A DNA stretch of 64,000 nt from Opitutales bacterium. Lineage in GTDB: Bacteria > Verrucomicrobiota > Verrucomicrobiia > Opitutales > UBA953. Position 1 is the stretch's first letter; each line of letters opens with the position of its first letter. The notes beneath the pieces were generated by a model, which was given only the letters and a program-made list of their open reading frames with translations, made no database searches and had not been told where the DNA came from. Location of the stretch: assembly GCA_016463705.1 (NCBI GenBank), contig JAEMQU010000005.1:26530-90529 (forward strand), in the 5' to 3' direction. Made by a program: the position numbers and the translations under genes. Of this stretch, positions 9,951 through 20,309 are shown in pieces.

Positions 9951-10821
9951 GCGCTTGATTTAAAACATCGACCAAACGCTTCCGAACTGGCTCAGCCAAT
10001 TTCGCCAGGTGACGCTGGGCCGATTCATATTCTGCTCGGCCCGCTTCGGTTTCGATGCAGATGGGCTTGAGGCCCACCGCCGAAAAATCGTACGGCGAAG
10101 CGCGCATATCAATCGAGCGAGCCTCATGAGCCAGACGATAAGATTCGGTAGCTAAATCAGACGAAACCCAGGGCAACGATTTCATTGTCCATTTATATAA
10201 ATCCATCGTCACGTGCACACACCCGGGTTGTTCGTTTTTAATGCGACCCGCTAAATCAGGTTCTGAATGATTAAGAGGTTTGGCGGTAGGTGTAAAAAAA
10301 CGGAAGGCATCATAGTGTGTGCAACATACTGGCATCGAGCGCACGACTTCATCGGTACCCTTCGCACCCAAGCGTAACGGCCATTGAGCATGTCGACGTT
10401 GATCTGCTTGCTCGTAGACCATCGCCCATTCGTGTAAACCATAACACCTAAAAAAAGGTGGGCGGGTGGTGATGGCTAAAGACAAGTCACGAATGAATGT
10501 TAAACGTCGGGCGTCTCCCTCGTTCATCGGAATAACGCGGACTAATCCATCGGCGCCTTTTTGAAAGTGGGCGTCGGTTAAAAGTTCATCACCCTCAACA
10601 CAGGCAACGCCCACGCCGGGTGTCCAGCGACGCAATGCGCTTAATCTAAAGGGATAGTAGGTATAAAGAAAGTCTTCGACGGGATCCTGCTCACCGCGCG
10701 CGGCCCTTTGTTGACGGGCTTTAACTAAGGCATCAGCGCGTGCTTCATGGCTGGCCCGTTGTTCTTTCCATTCTTCAGGCGTTAAAATAATTTCTGCGGT
10801 AATCGTATTATTCACACTCAC
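9931..10821 (-). CDS. Conserved protein of a family often annotated '3-methyladenine DNA glycosylase' (function unproven)
   Basis: RRAARGEQDPVEDFLYTYYPFRLSALRRWTPGVGV matches my memory of that family's signature; 4-nt overlap with upstream gene. Confidence 0.55.
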   Translation of the reverse strand: MSVNNTITAEIILTPEEWKEQRASHEARADALVKARQQRAARGEQDPVEDFLYTYYPFRLSALRRWTPGVGVACVEGDELLTDAHFQKGADGLVRVIPMNEGDARRLTFIRDLSLAITTRPPFFRCYGLHEWAMVYEQADQRRHAQWPLRLGAKGTDEVVRSMPVCCTHYDAFRFFTPTAKPLNHSEPDLAGRIKNEQPGCVHVTMDLYKWTMKSLPWVSSDLATESYRLAHEARSIDMRASPYDFSAVGLKPICIETEAGRAEYESAQRHLAKLAEPVRKRLVDVLNQALTSNSR

Positions 10822-11375
10822 TCGAATCGTTTGTGATGGGCTGAGACTTTAATATATTTTTCGGCCCAACCGGGCAGAGAATTTATTTCTTCGGCCGTTA
10901 ATGGGCGCTTAACTTTGGCGGGCGAGCCGAGAACCAATGAACCGGGAAGAATAAAAGTGTCTTTAGTAACCAACGCACCGGCACCGATAATACAATCGGC
11001 ACCAATCACCGCGCCGTCTAAAATCGTGGCGTGCATTCCAATTAAACAACGATCACCAATGGTGCAGGCGTGAATCATGGCCAAGTGTCCGACGGTGACA
11101 TAACTCCCGATGATAGCGGGAAGATCATCGGCAACGTGTACCACGGCACCGTCTTGAATGTTGGTGCCTTCGCCAATCGAGATTGGAGCGATGTCGCCAC
11201 GCAACACCGCGCAGGGCCACACGCTGGCCTTGGCCGCGATGGTCACGTTACCAATCACCACAGAGCGGTCGTGAACATAAGCCGTGGGGTGAATCATGGG
11301 ACCTTTGGCCAAGTTGCGGGTGAGTTCCTCGGAAAGAAGTTTGTCGGCTGAATCTGGACTTGAGGAATTTGACAC
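10818..11375 (-). CDS. Gamma-class carbonic anhydrase-like left-handed beta-helix protein; start uncertain (GTG at 11375)
   Basis: Hexapeptide repeats; VLRGDIAPISIGEGTNIQDGAVVHV; TVGHLAMIHACTIGDRCLIGM (three metal-ligand His). Confidence 0.87.
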   Translation of the reverse strand: MSNSSSPDSADKLLSEELTRNLAKGPMIHPTAYVHDRSVVIGNVTIAAKASVWPCAVLRGDIAPISIGEGTNIQDGAVVHVADDLPAIIGSYVTVGHLAMIHACTIGDRCLIGMHATILDGAVIGADCIIGAGALVTKDTFILPGSLVLGSPAKVKRPLTAEEINSLPGWAEKYIKVSAHHKRFE

Positions 11376-11565
11376 CCCATCAAGGTGTCGAGTGGGAGAC
11401 TTTCAGGGAAGCCCGAAGTGCCTAATTTCAAAAAAATGCTAATTTTCGTCAATTTCGAGGGTTATTTGCCCGGGGCGGCTGGGAAAAAACCCTTAACCCC
11501 AAGTTAAAAAATAATTCCCCTTGCCAACCCCAAGTCAGTTCATTTGCTCCGACCTTCCGACAGCC

Positions 11566-11880
11566 ATGAAGGCCACATTTATCACATCCGGTCGCCAGTT
11601 CACAGTGAAGCAAGGCGACATCCTCATCGTTAACCAGTACCCTGGTAAAAACGAAGGGGACGTACTCACCTTTGACCAAGTTCTCCTCGTTGGAGAAGGC
11701 GCAGCTGCCAAGATCGGCACCCCTACTGTTGCCGGCGCCAAAGTCACCGCGACTATTCTCGAGAATAAGCGCGGCGACAAGATCGACATCTTTAAACACC
11801 GTCGCCGTAAAGGTTACTACCGTCGTCGCGGTCACCGCCAAGAGCTGTCGGTCATCAAAGTCGAAACCATTTCTGCTTAA
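11566..11880 (+). CDS. rplU: 50S ribosomal protein L21
   Basis: [32 protein letters not shown]; followed by rpmA. Confidence 0.93.
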   Translation: MKATFITSGRQFTVKQGDILIVNQYPGKNEGDVLTFDQVLLVGEGAAAKIGTPTVAGAKVTATILENKRGDKIDIFKHRRRKGYYRRRGHRQELSVIKVETISA

Positions 11881-11899
11881 CCCTTAATCAAGTACTACC

Positions 11900-12166
11900 A
11901 TGGCAACCAAGAAAGGTGGCGGCACTTCCAGCAACGGCCGCGATTCACAATCCAAACGTCTCGGCGTTAAACTTTACAGCGGCGAGTTTGCTACCGCTGG
12001 CTCCATCCTCATCCGTCAACGTGGCACTCAAATGCGCGCGGGTCGTAATGTCGGCATGGGTCGCGATCACACTCTCTTTGCTAAAGCCGATGGCTTAGTG
12101 AAGTGGGATGCTGAACACCGTCGGGTTGAAGTGGTTCCTACCACTGCCAACAGCTGCACGATCTAA
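11900..12166 (+). CDS. rpmA: 50S ribosomal protein L27
   Basis: [44 protein letters not shown]. Confidence 0.98.
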   Translation: MATKKGGGTSSNGRDSQSKRLGVKLYSGEFATAGSILIRQRGTQMRAGRNVGMGRDHTLFAKADGLVKWDAEHRRVEVVPTTANSCTI

Positions 12167-12186
12167 TTTCGTTTTTAAAACGAATT

Positions 12187-12217
12187 AAAAAAGCCGACTG
12201 AACTGTCGGCTTTTTTG
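12187..12217 (+). terminator. Rho-independent terminator after rplU-rpmA
   Basis: AAAAAAGCCGAC TGAACT GTCGGCTTTTTT. Confidence 0.93.
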
Positions 12218-12285
12218 TTATGCAGAGAATCCTTCCCGGTCTCGCCGGTTGGCGAAACTCGCAGGGCTCTTCTTTCTGTCATCTT

Positions 12286-12561
12286 CTAGTTCTGACGACT
12301 GGTTAACTTTTCCAACTGCGAACGGAAAACCGCCCGCGTCGAATCTGCATAGATCGGATCATGGACGACATAATCGCAGACTTTTTCGAGAGCACGCGAT
12401 TCATCCACGTTCACGAGATGCATCGAATCTAATTCGGTGATTAATAACTTGAGGTGCTCAAACGACAACAACGCTAAATCGAGTTCGGTCGTATCACTGA
12501 AACCGTACTCGGGATCGTCAGCTTCCTGAGACAGGAGCATAGTATTTTGAGGATAGTGCAT
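12286..12561 (-). CDS. Hypothetical protein, 91 aa, acidic
   Basis: ORF in otherwise non-coding gap, no overlap with supported genes. Confidence 0.5.
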   Translation of the reverse strand: MHYPQNTMLLSQEADDPEYGFSDTTELDLALLSFEHLKLLITELDSMHLVNVDESRALEKVCDYVVHDPIYADSTRAVFRSQLEKLTSRQN

Positions 12562-12674
12562 TTGGGGTGCGTCTAAAATACTAAGCTTAAAACACGTCCT
12601 GGAAAGATAATCTGTGTTAAGAAACTATGGATACAGTGTGTCTTTTGCGTGACGAAACTCGTGGGATATAACAC

Positions 12675-14003
12675 CTAAATTCCCGAGTAACGCGTCGAAC
12701 GCCAAAACTTCCACGTCATCACCAAGGACACTAAACCAAGCCCAAACGCTAGCGCGATCCATATTCCCGCCGCGCCTAAATGACAGGGGAACGCCAATAG
12801 CAGGGCTAAAGGTAGCGTGACTAACCAATAGACAATAAAGACCGACCAAGAGGCCCAGGCGGCGCAATTAATTGAGCGGAGTAAATGGGCAGCGACAATT
12901 TGTACTCCGTCAAACGGGGCCCACACGGCGGCGAAGATAAGTAAAACTGAGGCAATCATCGCCGATTCCGTTCCAGCCACGCCATAAAGTTGGAGCAAGT
13001 TAGGACGCAGTAAAACCATGGCCAATCCGTAGAGTGCCATAAAACAACCGCCCATCATAATAGCACCCCAACCCACAGCGTGAACGCGCTTGATATCTTT
13101 GGCACCATACGCCTCGCCCGCTCGAATGCCCGCCGCGATGCCTAATCCGAGGGGCAACATAAAGGCAGCGGAGGCGGTACTGATCGCCACTTGGTGGGCC
13201 GCTTGGGCCGTGGGCGAAATCCATCCAGCAAAAATTGGGACGACTGCAAAAATTCCGACTTCACTCAAGCTGTGCAAACCAGCAGGTAGTCCAGTCTTCA
13301 TCAAACGTGCGAAAACTTTTTTTTGAAAACCTTCCGCCCAGTTTACCTCTCCGCGGCCGGGAGTGTACCAAAGCCCAATCAGCATCACGATGCGGGAAAC
13401 CAAGGTCGCCCAACCCGCTCCAGCCAATCCTAAATTGGGAAAACCCCAGTTGCCATACATCCAAAGCCAATTGAATAAAATATTTAGAAGTAATCCGACC
13501 GTTAACCAAGCTAAAGAAATCCAGGGTTGGTGTTGGGTATCGCGATGGCAACGCAGGGCATGAAATAATAAACCAGGTACCATCGCCCAAGCCATAATGA
13601 TAAAGAAGTCGTGCGCTTCCTTGGCGACTTCGGGTGCCGATCCTAAATGATTTAAAAAATAGGCTGATCCATGAGTTAGAACCGCGGCGATCGTGCTGAA
13701 AATAAGGGCCAGGGCCATACCATGGCGGAGAATAGCGGGTGCCGACTCTTCAACCCCTGCCCCATTATCCTGCGATTGATAAACAGAAATCGCTCCGATG
13801 AGTCCGATACCAAAAACGTAAGGAATGTAATTGAGATTTGCAGCGAGGGCCGACGCGGCCAAAGCGGTTTCGCCGAGGTGGCCAGCCATCGTGACATCAA
13901 TCACAAACATCAAACCATAGCCGAACATTCCCAGCATAATCGGGATGGCTAGCTTGAGCGTAGGAATCACTTCGTCTCTAATGCGCGCGGCCTTCATTTG
14001 CAC
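12675..14003 (-). CDS. MATE family efflux transporter
   Basis: About 12 TM segments; FVIDVTMAGHLGETALAASALAANL, AAHQVAISTASAAFMLPLGLGIAAGIRAGEAYGA. Confidence 0.93.
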   Translation of the reverse strand: MQMKAARIRDEVIPTLKLAIPIMLGMFGYGLMFVIDVTMAGHLGETALAASALAANLNYIPYVFGIGLIGAISVYQSQDNGAGVEESAPAILRHGMALALIFSTIAAVLTHGSAYFLNHLGSAPEVAKEAHDFFIIMAWAMVPGLLFHALRCHRDTQHQPWISLAWLTVGLLLNILFNWLWMYGNWGFPNLGLAGAGWATLVSRIVMLIGLWYTPGRGEVNWAEGFQKKVFARLMKTGLPAGLHSLSEVGIFAVVPIFAGWISPTAQAAHQVAISTASAAFMLPLGLGIAAGIRAGEAYGAKDIKRVHAVGWGAIMMGGCFMALYGLAMVLLRPNLLQLYGVAGTESAMIASVLLIFAAVWAPFDGVQIVAAHLLRSINCAAWASWSVFIVYWLVTLPLALLLAFPCHLGAAGIWIALAFGLGLVSLVMTWKFWRSTRYSGI

Positions 14004-14043
14004 CCAGCAGTGGCGGTTTAATCTGAATTAGCGAGTTTAAGTT

Positions 14044-15114
14044 TTAATCGATCAAGCCCACCACATCTTCGGGCTCAACCCACGCATAAACGGTCGACTT
14101 CGAACCGACGCGCTGACGTGGATTAATTTCTGATATTTTTAAGACCAATCCTTGAACAGTCGAAAAATCGTGCAGGGAAAAATCACCCTGAAATAAAGTG
14201 TCAGTCACACTGCCCTCAAAAGAATTTTCTTCAGGGGCCATAATATCTAAGTGTAAACATTCGGGGCGAATACACAGCGTGAGCGCCTGGCCGACCGCGG
14301 GTGGATGTTCGACATCCGATAAGGCCCCGTGGAGTTCACCGAAATCCGTTTGGGCAATAAACTCACCCGCCGCTTGGTGAATGAGTTTTCCTTTAATTAA
14401 ATTAGCGGAGCCTAAAAAAGTCGCAATCCAGCTATTGAGCGGGCGACGATAAACATCGAGCGGATTACCTGATTGTATAATTTTTCCGTCGGACATCACG
14501 CCCAGTTGATCGGCCATCGCAAAGGCATCTTTTTGATCATGCAATACGCAGATAATAGTCATCGAACGCTCGCGGACCAGTTTACGCAGGCGATCACGCA
14601 GTTCGATGCGACCCGCGGTATCCAAATTACTGAAGGGCTCATCGAGTAATAATAACTTGGGGTTAGACATGAGCGCGCGAGCCAGAGCGATGCGTTGTTG
14701 CTGGCCTCCCGAAAGTTCGGAAGGACGACGGAGCGCCCACGATTTGGCGTCCACCGAATGTAATGCTTGGTAAGCGCGTTCTTTTACTTCAATCGGCGAC
14801 AGGCCTGAATCACTTAAATCCAGAGCTACATTTTCCCAAACGGTTAAGTGCGGAAACAAGGCGTAGTTTTGAAAAACCATAGCGGTGGACCGCGACGTTG
14901 GTGTTTTTTCTTTTAGATTTTTACCCTCTAATTTTATGGATCCCGTATAGCCCTCGATCAGTCCGGCTAGAATCTTTAACAACGTCGTTTTGCCGCTACC
15001 CGAGGGACCGACGAGGCAATACAAAGAGCCCGACTCAACCTGGAGATTAACCCCGTTTAAAATTGGGTGTGAATCAATTTGGTAATGCAAATCTTGTATA
15101 TTAATTGCGAACAC
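14044..15114 (-). CDS. ABC transporter ATP-binding protein, FbpC/PotA-like with TOBE-type C-terminus
   Basis: Walker A GPSGSGKTTLLK, signature LSGGQQQRIALARAL, Walker B LLLLDEPFSNLD. Confidence 0.92.
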   Translation of the reverse strand: MFAINIQDLHYQIDSHPILNGVNLQVESGSLYCLVGPSGSGKTTLLKILAGLIEGYTGSIKLEGKNLKEKTPTSRSTAMVFQNYALFPHLTVWENVALDLSDSGLSPIEVKERAYQALHSVDAKSWALRRPSELSGGQQQRIALARALMSNPKLLLLDEPFSNLDTAGRIELRDRLRKLVRERSMTIICVLHDQKDAFAMADQLGVMSDGKIIQSGNPLDVYRRPLNSWIATFLGSANLIKGKLIHQAAGEFIAQTDFGELHGALSDVEHPPAVGQALTLCIRPECLHLDIMAPEENSFEGSVTDTLFQGDFSLHDFSTVQGLVLKISEINPRQRVGSKSTVYAWVEPEDVVGLID

Positions 15115-15229
15115 GAATGAAATTTAACCTTTCTTATAAAGAGGTGCAAGGATGGGTCGTTCACAATTTAAGTAAATTAGCCGAGCGATGCTTGCCACCG
15201 CCCATCTTTTGCTCAAGGTTATGGGTCCT

Positions 15230-15835
15230 ATGGCTAACGACGACGAAGAAGAAGAGAAAACCCCCGAAGCACCTAAAGAGGCTACACCGAGCGCTCTGCT
15301 CATCCAGAAAAAATTCCTCGAACAACGTAAGCTCTTCCTCTGGGGCGCCGTCGATGATGCTTCAGCGAAAGACATCGTAGAAAAACTCCTGTACCTCGAA
15401 ACTTCCGATCCAGGAAAAGAGATTACTTTTTATATCAATACTCCCGGAGGTTCGATTACGGCAGGTATGGCGGTCTACGATACCATCCGCTTAATTACCT
15501 CACCCGTTAAAGTAGTCGTCACTGGTATGGCTGCGTCCATGGGATCCATCTTACTGCAAGCGCCTAAACAAAAAGGGGGCCGCCTCGTTTTCCCTCATGC
15601 TCGGGTGATGATTCACCAACCACTCATTATGGGTCGCATTCAAGCCCCTGCCGTCGATATTCATATTCAAGCTCTCGAGATGGAACGCCTGCGCGCCGAG
15701 CTAAATGAAATTCTCGCGAAGGCCTCAGGACAAAAACTCGAGAAAGTGGTTAAAGATACTGATCGAGATTTTTACATGACCGCCGAAGAAGCCATTGAAT
15801 ATGGTCTGGCGGATGCGATCGTTAAAAAACTTTAA
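15230..15835 (+). CDS. clpP: ATP-dependent Clp protease proteolytic subunit ClpP (alternative starts 15188 and 15221)
   Basis: NTPGGSITAGMAVYD, GMAASMGS, MIHQPL, DTDRDFYMTAEEAIEYGL. Confidence 0.93.
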   Translation: MANDDEEEEKTPEAPKEATPSALLIQKKFLEQRKLFLWGAVDDASAKDIVEKLLYLETSDPGKEITFYINTPGGSITAGMAVYDTIRLITSPVKVVVTGMAASMGSILLQAPKQKGGRLVFPHARVMIHQPLIMGRIQAPAVDIHIQALEMERLRAELNEILAKASGQKLEKVVKDTDRDFYMTAEEAIEYGLADAIVKKL

Positions 15836-15846
15836 TCCACAGATTA

Positions 15847-16740
15847 ATGGGCATCGGCAATCGAGCCTATATGCGAAATACGATTCCCTTTCGCTCAGGG
15901 ATATCGGCTACCACTATCATCCTGTGTTTGATTGTCGGATTCTATCTGGTTAATCTCGTCCAAGACTCGACGCGTACCGACTTAACCTCTTGGGCCACCC
16001 TGCCCGAAATTAATTCCGCCCCCTGGCAGTGGTTTACCTACGCCTTTATTCATTATAGTTTTTGGCATCTCTTGGGTAATGGGCTGGGGCTTTGGTGGTT
16101 GGGAAAAGTTGTCGAAGATCACTACGGCGAAAAAGTATTCTACCTAACACTCAGCGGCGGAATTATTCTAGGGGCATTTTGCTGGTGGCTAACGGGCGTG
16201 AGTGGAGTGCGCTCCGAAAATCATAGCTTAATTGGAATCTCTGGCGGCGTCTATGCACTCATGGTTGTAGCTCTACTGAATCGACTAGACCAAGTCATCA
16301 CCCTGTTACTTTTCTTTTTTATTCCCGTTAATATAAAAGCCCGCTGGCTTCTCATCACACTCCTGGTCATCACGGTTTTGGGTTGGGGCTTTTCCGAATT
16401 ACCTGGTCGACATACCTGGACAAGTTGGAAGCCGGCACTTGACTGGGCGATGGGCACGAGCCTCGCTCATTCCGCGCACCTTGGAGGGTTTTTGTTTGGG
16501 TGGCTGATGTGGAAATATCAAAATCAAACAAATCGGTCAGGTAGTGGCGCTCTATCTATAATGGGCACCCCTTTCGACGATGATAATACAATGTCTATGC
16601 AGCCGAAAAACGGCCAAAAAATCAGCCAAGTCCGTGCAGAATTAGACGCGCTGCTCGATAAAATTTCCGTCAAGGGTTTCGGCTCGCTCACCGAGTCCGA
16701 AAAACGCAGACTCGCCGAACTCAGCGATCAACTGAAATAA
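15847..16740 (+). CDS. Rhomboid family intramembrane serine protease
   Basis: Multiple TM; HYSFWHLLGNGLGLW, GISGGVYAL (catalytic Ser), SAHLGGFLFGWL (catalytic His). Confidence 0.9.
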   Translation: MGIGNRAYMRNTIPFRSGISATTIILCLIVGFYLVNLVQDSTRTDLTSWATLPEINSAPWQWFTYAFIHYSFWHLLGNGLGLWWLGKVVEDHYGEKVFYLTLSGGIILGAFCWWLTGVSGVRSENHSLIGISGGVYALMVVALLNRLDQVITLLLFFFIPVNIKARWLLITLLVITVLGWGFSELPGRHTWTSWKPALDWAMGTSLAHSAHLGGFLFGWLMWKYQNQTNRSGSGALSIMGTPFDDDNTMSMQPKNGQKISQVRAELDALLDKISVKGFGSLTESEKRRLAELSDQLK

Positions 16741-16747
16741 AATTTCC

Positions 16748-18952
16748 ATGACCCTTCGCAGCTTCTTACTTTTTGTTTTCGCCTTCCAGTTAAGTTACGG
16801 CGAGCCAGTAAAATTTACGACCACGGAGTTAATGCAGAATGAAACACGGGCGACCGTAGCATTACTGGAGCGCCTCCATATCAGCAAAAAACAGATGGCG
16901 GATGTGGATACTAAAGAGGTAATCACTACCTACTGTGAAAATTTAGACCCCGGTAAAATGTACTTCACCCAGGCGGAAGTAGATGAATATGTCAGTCGTT
17001 ACGGTCGCAGCTTAGATTTATATTTAACTCGAGGAAATCTCACCCCAGCGTTCGAGATTTATCAAGCGTTTCGCAAACACGTGGAAGAGCGCACGGCTAG
17101 CTCCATCCAGTCCTTAAACCAAAAAATCGATTTAACTCAAGCGGGCTTCTTCCCTACCGACCGAAAAAAAGGCAACTGGCCGAGCGACAGCAAAGAAGCC
17201 GATGATTTATGGAGCCGTCGTTTAAGATTAGATATTCTGAGTGAATTATTAGGCGATGACCGGATGAACAGTAACAACCGTAATGAGCCTAAACAAAAGC
17301 CGACGCACGAAACCAAAGCGCCCGAAGTTACTCCTGAAAAAATTGCCGAAGCGGTGGTGCGCCTGAAAAAGCGTTACGAAAAAATTAAAATCTATTTAAG
17401 TTTTGATCCCCAAGAAGTTGAGGAGCTATTCCTCAATTCTTATTCTACCCAGTATGATCCACACTCCATTTTCTTCTCCCAGCAATCCTTCGAAGAATTT
17501 GAAATCGGTATGCGTAATTCGCTCTGCGGAATCGGTGCCACGCTCACCGACGAAGACGGCTATTGTACCATCAAGGAAATCTTGCCCGGTGGCCCTCTCT
17601 TTCTTTCTGGCAAAGCCAAATCGGGAGATAAAATTATTGCCGTCGGACAAGGTAAAGACGGCGAGATGGATGATATCGTCGGCCTACGCCTCCAGAAAAC
17701 GATTAATCGTATTCGCGGAAAACAAAACACGATTGTTAAACTTTTAGTCGAATCGGGCGATGGCAGTGGCCGAAAAACCATCATCCTCGCCCGTGATCAA
17801 ATTAAGTTATTCAATCAAATGGCCTCTGCGCGTTGCTTTGAAGGTCAGAACGGAAATCTTGGCGTAATCGAACTTCCCGCTTTTTACGGAAAAAATCCTG
17901 ATGGAACTGGCTCGAGTCCCACCAAGGATGTTGAGCAACTGATTGTTAAACTCAAAGCCATGGGAATCCGGGCACTGATTGTCGATTTACGTAAAAATGG
18001 CGGGGGTCTCCTCAATGAAGCCGTCGATTTATCCGGACTGTTTATTCCAACGGGCTCCATTCTGCAAGTGCGCGACAGCCAAGGACGTATTGATAATTAC
18101 CGCGATGAGAATGCTAAAGTCGCTTGGGACGGTCCGCTCATCGTTCTCACTTCAAAACTTTCCGCTTCAGCCTCGGAGATTTTTGCGGGGGCGCTGAAAG
18201 ACCACCGTCGCGCTCTCGTGGTGGGCGATACAACCACCCACGGAAAAGGATCGGTGCAGAATATCATCGAACTGAATCGCGTGTTTAAGGAGCTAGATAT
18301 CAAGTCCGCCGTTAAAGTGACTATTCAAAAATGGTACGCACCAAGCGGATCATCGATTCAACTCAAAGGGGTCCCTGCGGATATCATTGTGCCTTCCGTA
18401 TTCTCTGTTCTACCCGTAGCAGAATCTGATTTAGACCATCCCCTCCCTTGGGATTCCATTCCTGCTTCGCTCACTAAACCCGATGAAGGTCCGTGGTTAA
18501 AGGCGCCGCTCTCCGATAATTTAATTAATATTCTCAAAGAAGCATCCGCTAAACGTCAGGCTGAGCTTCCTGAATTCTCTACGCTTAATCACTCTATCGA
18601 ATGGACGCGCAGTCGCACCAATCGCAAAGAGGTCTCACTCTCACTCGAGCAACGTCGCCAAGAGCGCACCGATGATCTCACCTTCCGCGGGCAAGTTCGT
18701 AATGAGCTCAATCAATTCTCCAAAAATTCATTCAAGGCCACGGATGTAAAATTAGATACTGCCCTAGAACAGGAAAAGAAGGAAGGCCCTGAATATACGA
18801 ATAAATCTAAGCGCCAGTCGCGCATCCGCGAGCCACTCGAAGATGAAGACTGGCCCGACTACGATATTCAACTTCAAGAAGCTGTCCGCATCGCCGACGA
18901 CTGGAGTAAGTTAGTGGCTGATAAAACTTCTACGACTGCACCTATACGTTAA
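16748..18952 (+). CDS. prc: Carboxy-terminal processing protease (Prc/Tsp, S41) with PDZ domain
   Basis: Signal peptide; [27 protein letters not shown]; catalytic SKLSASASEIFAGALKDHRRALVVGDTTTHGKGSVQ. Confidence 0.93.
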   Translation: MTLRSFLLFVFAFQLSYGEPVKFTTTELMQNETRATVALLERLHISKKQMADVDTKEVITTYCENLDPGKMYFTQAEVDEYVSRYGRSLDLYLTRGNLTPAFEIYQAFRKHVEERTASSIQSLNQKIDLTQAGFFPTDRKKGNWPSDSKEADDLWSRRLRLDILSELLGDDRMNSNNRNEPKQKPTHETKAPEVTPEKIAEAVVRLKKRYEKIKIYLSFDPQEVEELFLNSYSTQYDPHSIFFSQQSFEEFEIGMRNSLCGIGATLTDEDGYCTIKEILPGGPLFLSGKAKSGDKIIAVGQGKDGEMDDIVGLRLQKTINRIRGKQNTIVKLLVESGDGSGRKTIILARDQIKLFNQMASARCFEGQNGNLGVIELPAFYGKNPDGTGSSPTKDVEQLIVKLKAMGIRALIVDLRKNGGGLLNEAVDLSGLFIPTGSILQVRDSQGRIDNYRDENAKVAWDGPLIVLTSKLSASASEIFAGALKDHRRALVVGDTTTHGKGSVQNIIELNRVFKELDIKSAVKVTIQKWYAPSGSSIQLKGVPADIIVPSVFSVLPVAESDLDHPLPWDSIPASLTKPDEGPWLKAPLSDNLINILKEASAKRQAELPEFSTLNHSIEWTRSRTNRKEVSLSLEQRRQERTDDLTFRGQVRNELNQFSKNSFKATDVKLDTALEQEKKEGPEYTNKSKRQSRIREPLEDEDWPDYDIQLQEAVRIADDWSKLVADKTSTTAPIR

Positions 18953-20293
18953 TTAGCGAGCACGGTACAAACCGTGGGGATCGTAGATCCACCAAGCGTC
19001 GAACGGATTAGATAATGAGGGTAGCTCATAATAGGGCTTACCACTTGCGTCGGCTTTAATCGAAACACCAGAGTATTCCGATTGGGCAGATTTAGGTAAT
19101 GCAGCCGTGGGCGTAGGCACCGGCGCAAGCATATCGAGCACCGCAGTCTCTTCGATGCGATCCACGACGACATCGATCCATTTAAGTTCTTTCGCTTTCT
19201 CACCAAAGGCCTGCCAGTCACCGGTGGAGTCGTTCTCATACATCTTCTTAACAAAGTCATCCAGCGAGATGCCCATCTTCTTTGCCACGGGCGTCGCCAT
19301 GCGTTCAAACCATAACTTGGTGAACTCAATCTGCTCCTTCAACACGGTCATATTACCTCTGACACTATTCGAGACCTGATGATGGAGAATGATGGTATTA
19401 GGATAGCAGAAAGATTTTTCGGCACACGCGGCAATCACCGCAGTCATCGACGCGGCAAAGCCCTTGACCACCACATAAACAGGAGCCTTCGACGCCGTCA
19501 TCGCCTTCTGAATGAGGTATCCCGCTGAAACAGATCCACCTGGGCTGTTATCGACCACGATAAAAATCGGGAACTCGCTGGATTGATTATTATAAAAATT
19601 AATGCGCTGGCTAATGTAGTCGGCTAATTGATCGGTGACTGCACCATTAAAAGTTATCCGACGATCGGTGATATATAAAACACCATCAACGTAGGGGTCT
19701 TTTAAATATTTCGGTTTAACATTAGTGGCAATTTTTCGCGCTTCGTCTTCTTTTTGAAAACGATTAATTTCGTTAGTTAAGCGAGTCACCGTATTGCTCG
19801 CTTCTAATTGTAATTGTTTAGCATCCGCTTCGAGCTCACGAATTTTATTATTCTTTTCGATTAAGCGTGCAGTGGAGCGGGCAAGTTCGAGGGCGGACTG
19901 ACGTTCGAGTTTCGTGCGTTCTTCTTCTAAAGCAGAGGCTTCGGCTGACGCTTTGGCCAAACGGAGTGAGCGCTCAGCGGACAGTTTCATCGCTTCGGAG
20001 TTTAAGGGCGCAATCTCTTCCATGCGCTTGGCTTCCTGGAGAGCAAGTTGCGCATCAATTAAAGCCTTCTCCACACGCATGCGGTCCACTTCCTTCATCT
20101 TCTCTTTCTGCTCAGGGGTTAAATCTTCGCGAGTAATCGCCGGACCCGGCGCCACCGTGGTAGGCAGCGAAGCGTTGGAGGAAGAAGGTGCATTCACGCT
20201 GTCGCCATTCGTTGTCTTAACGGGCGTTGCTTGGGCAAAAAGAATAGGCCCAACCAACAAGCTGAAGATTTTTAAGGAAGTATGTTTAGACAT
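18953..20293 (-). CDS. Secreted ClpP-like serine protease with N-terminal coiled coil (paralog A); start revised to MSKHTSLKIF
   Basis: Signal-like N-terminus (..SLLVGPILFAQA); heptad-rich middle; ClpP core NSPGGSVSAGY, GFAASMTA, FCYPNTIILHHQ, NDSTGDW. Confidence 0.82.
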   Translation of the reverse strand: MSKHTSLKIFSLLVGPILFAQATPVKTTNGDSVNAPSSSNASLPTTVAPGPAITREDLTPEQKEKMKEVDRMRVEKALIDAQLALQEAKRMEEIAPLNSEAMKLSAERSLRLAKASAEASALEEERTKLERQSALELARSTARLIEKNNKIRELEADAKQLQLEASNTVTRLTNEINRFQKEDEARKIATNVKPKYLKDPYVDGVLYITDRRITFNGAVTDQLADYISQRINFYNNQSSEFPIFIVVDNSPGGSVSAGYLIQKAMTASKAPVYVVVKGFAASMTAVIAACAEKSFCYPNTIILHHQVSNSVRGNMTVLKEQIEFTKLWFERMATPVAKKMGISLDDFVKKMYENDSTGDWQAFGEKAKELKWIDVVVDRIEETAVLDMLAPVPTPTAALPKSAQSEYSGVSIKADASGKPYYELPSLSNPFDAWWIYDPHGLYRAR

Positions 20294-20309
20294 GTTTTTG
20301 TTTTTAAAA

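Noticed and set aside
11449-11841. 130-aa - strand ORF over rplU
   Set aside because: Antisense to the well-supported L21 gene; no recognisable domain.
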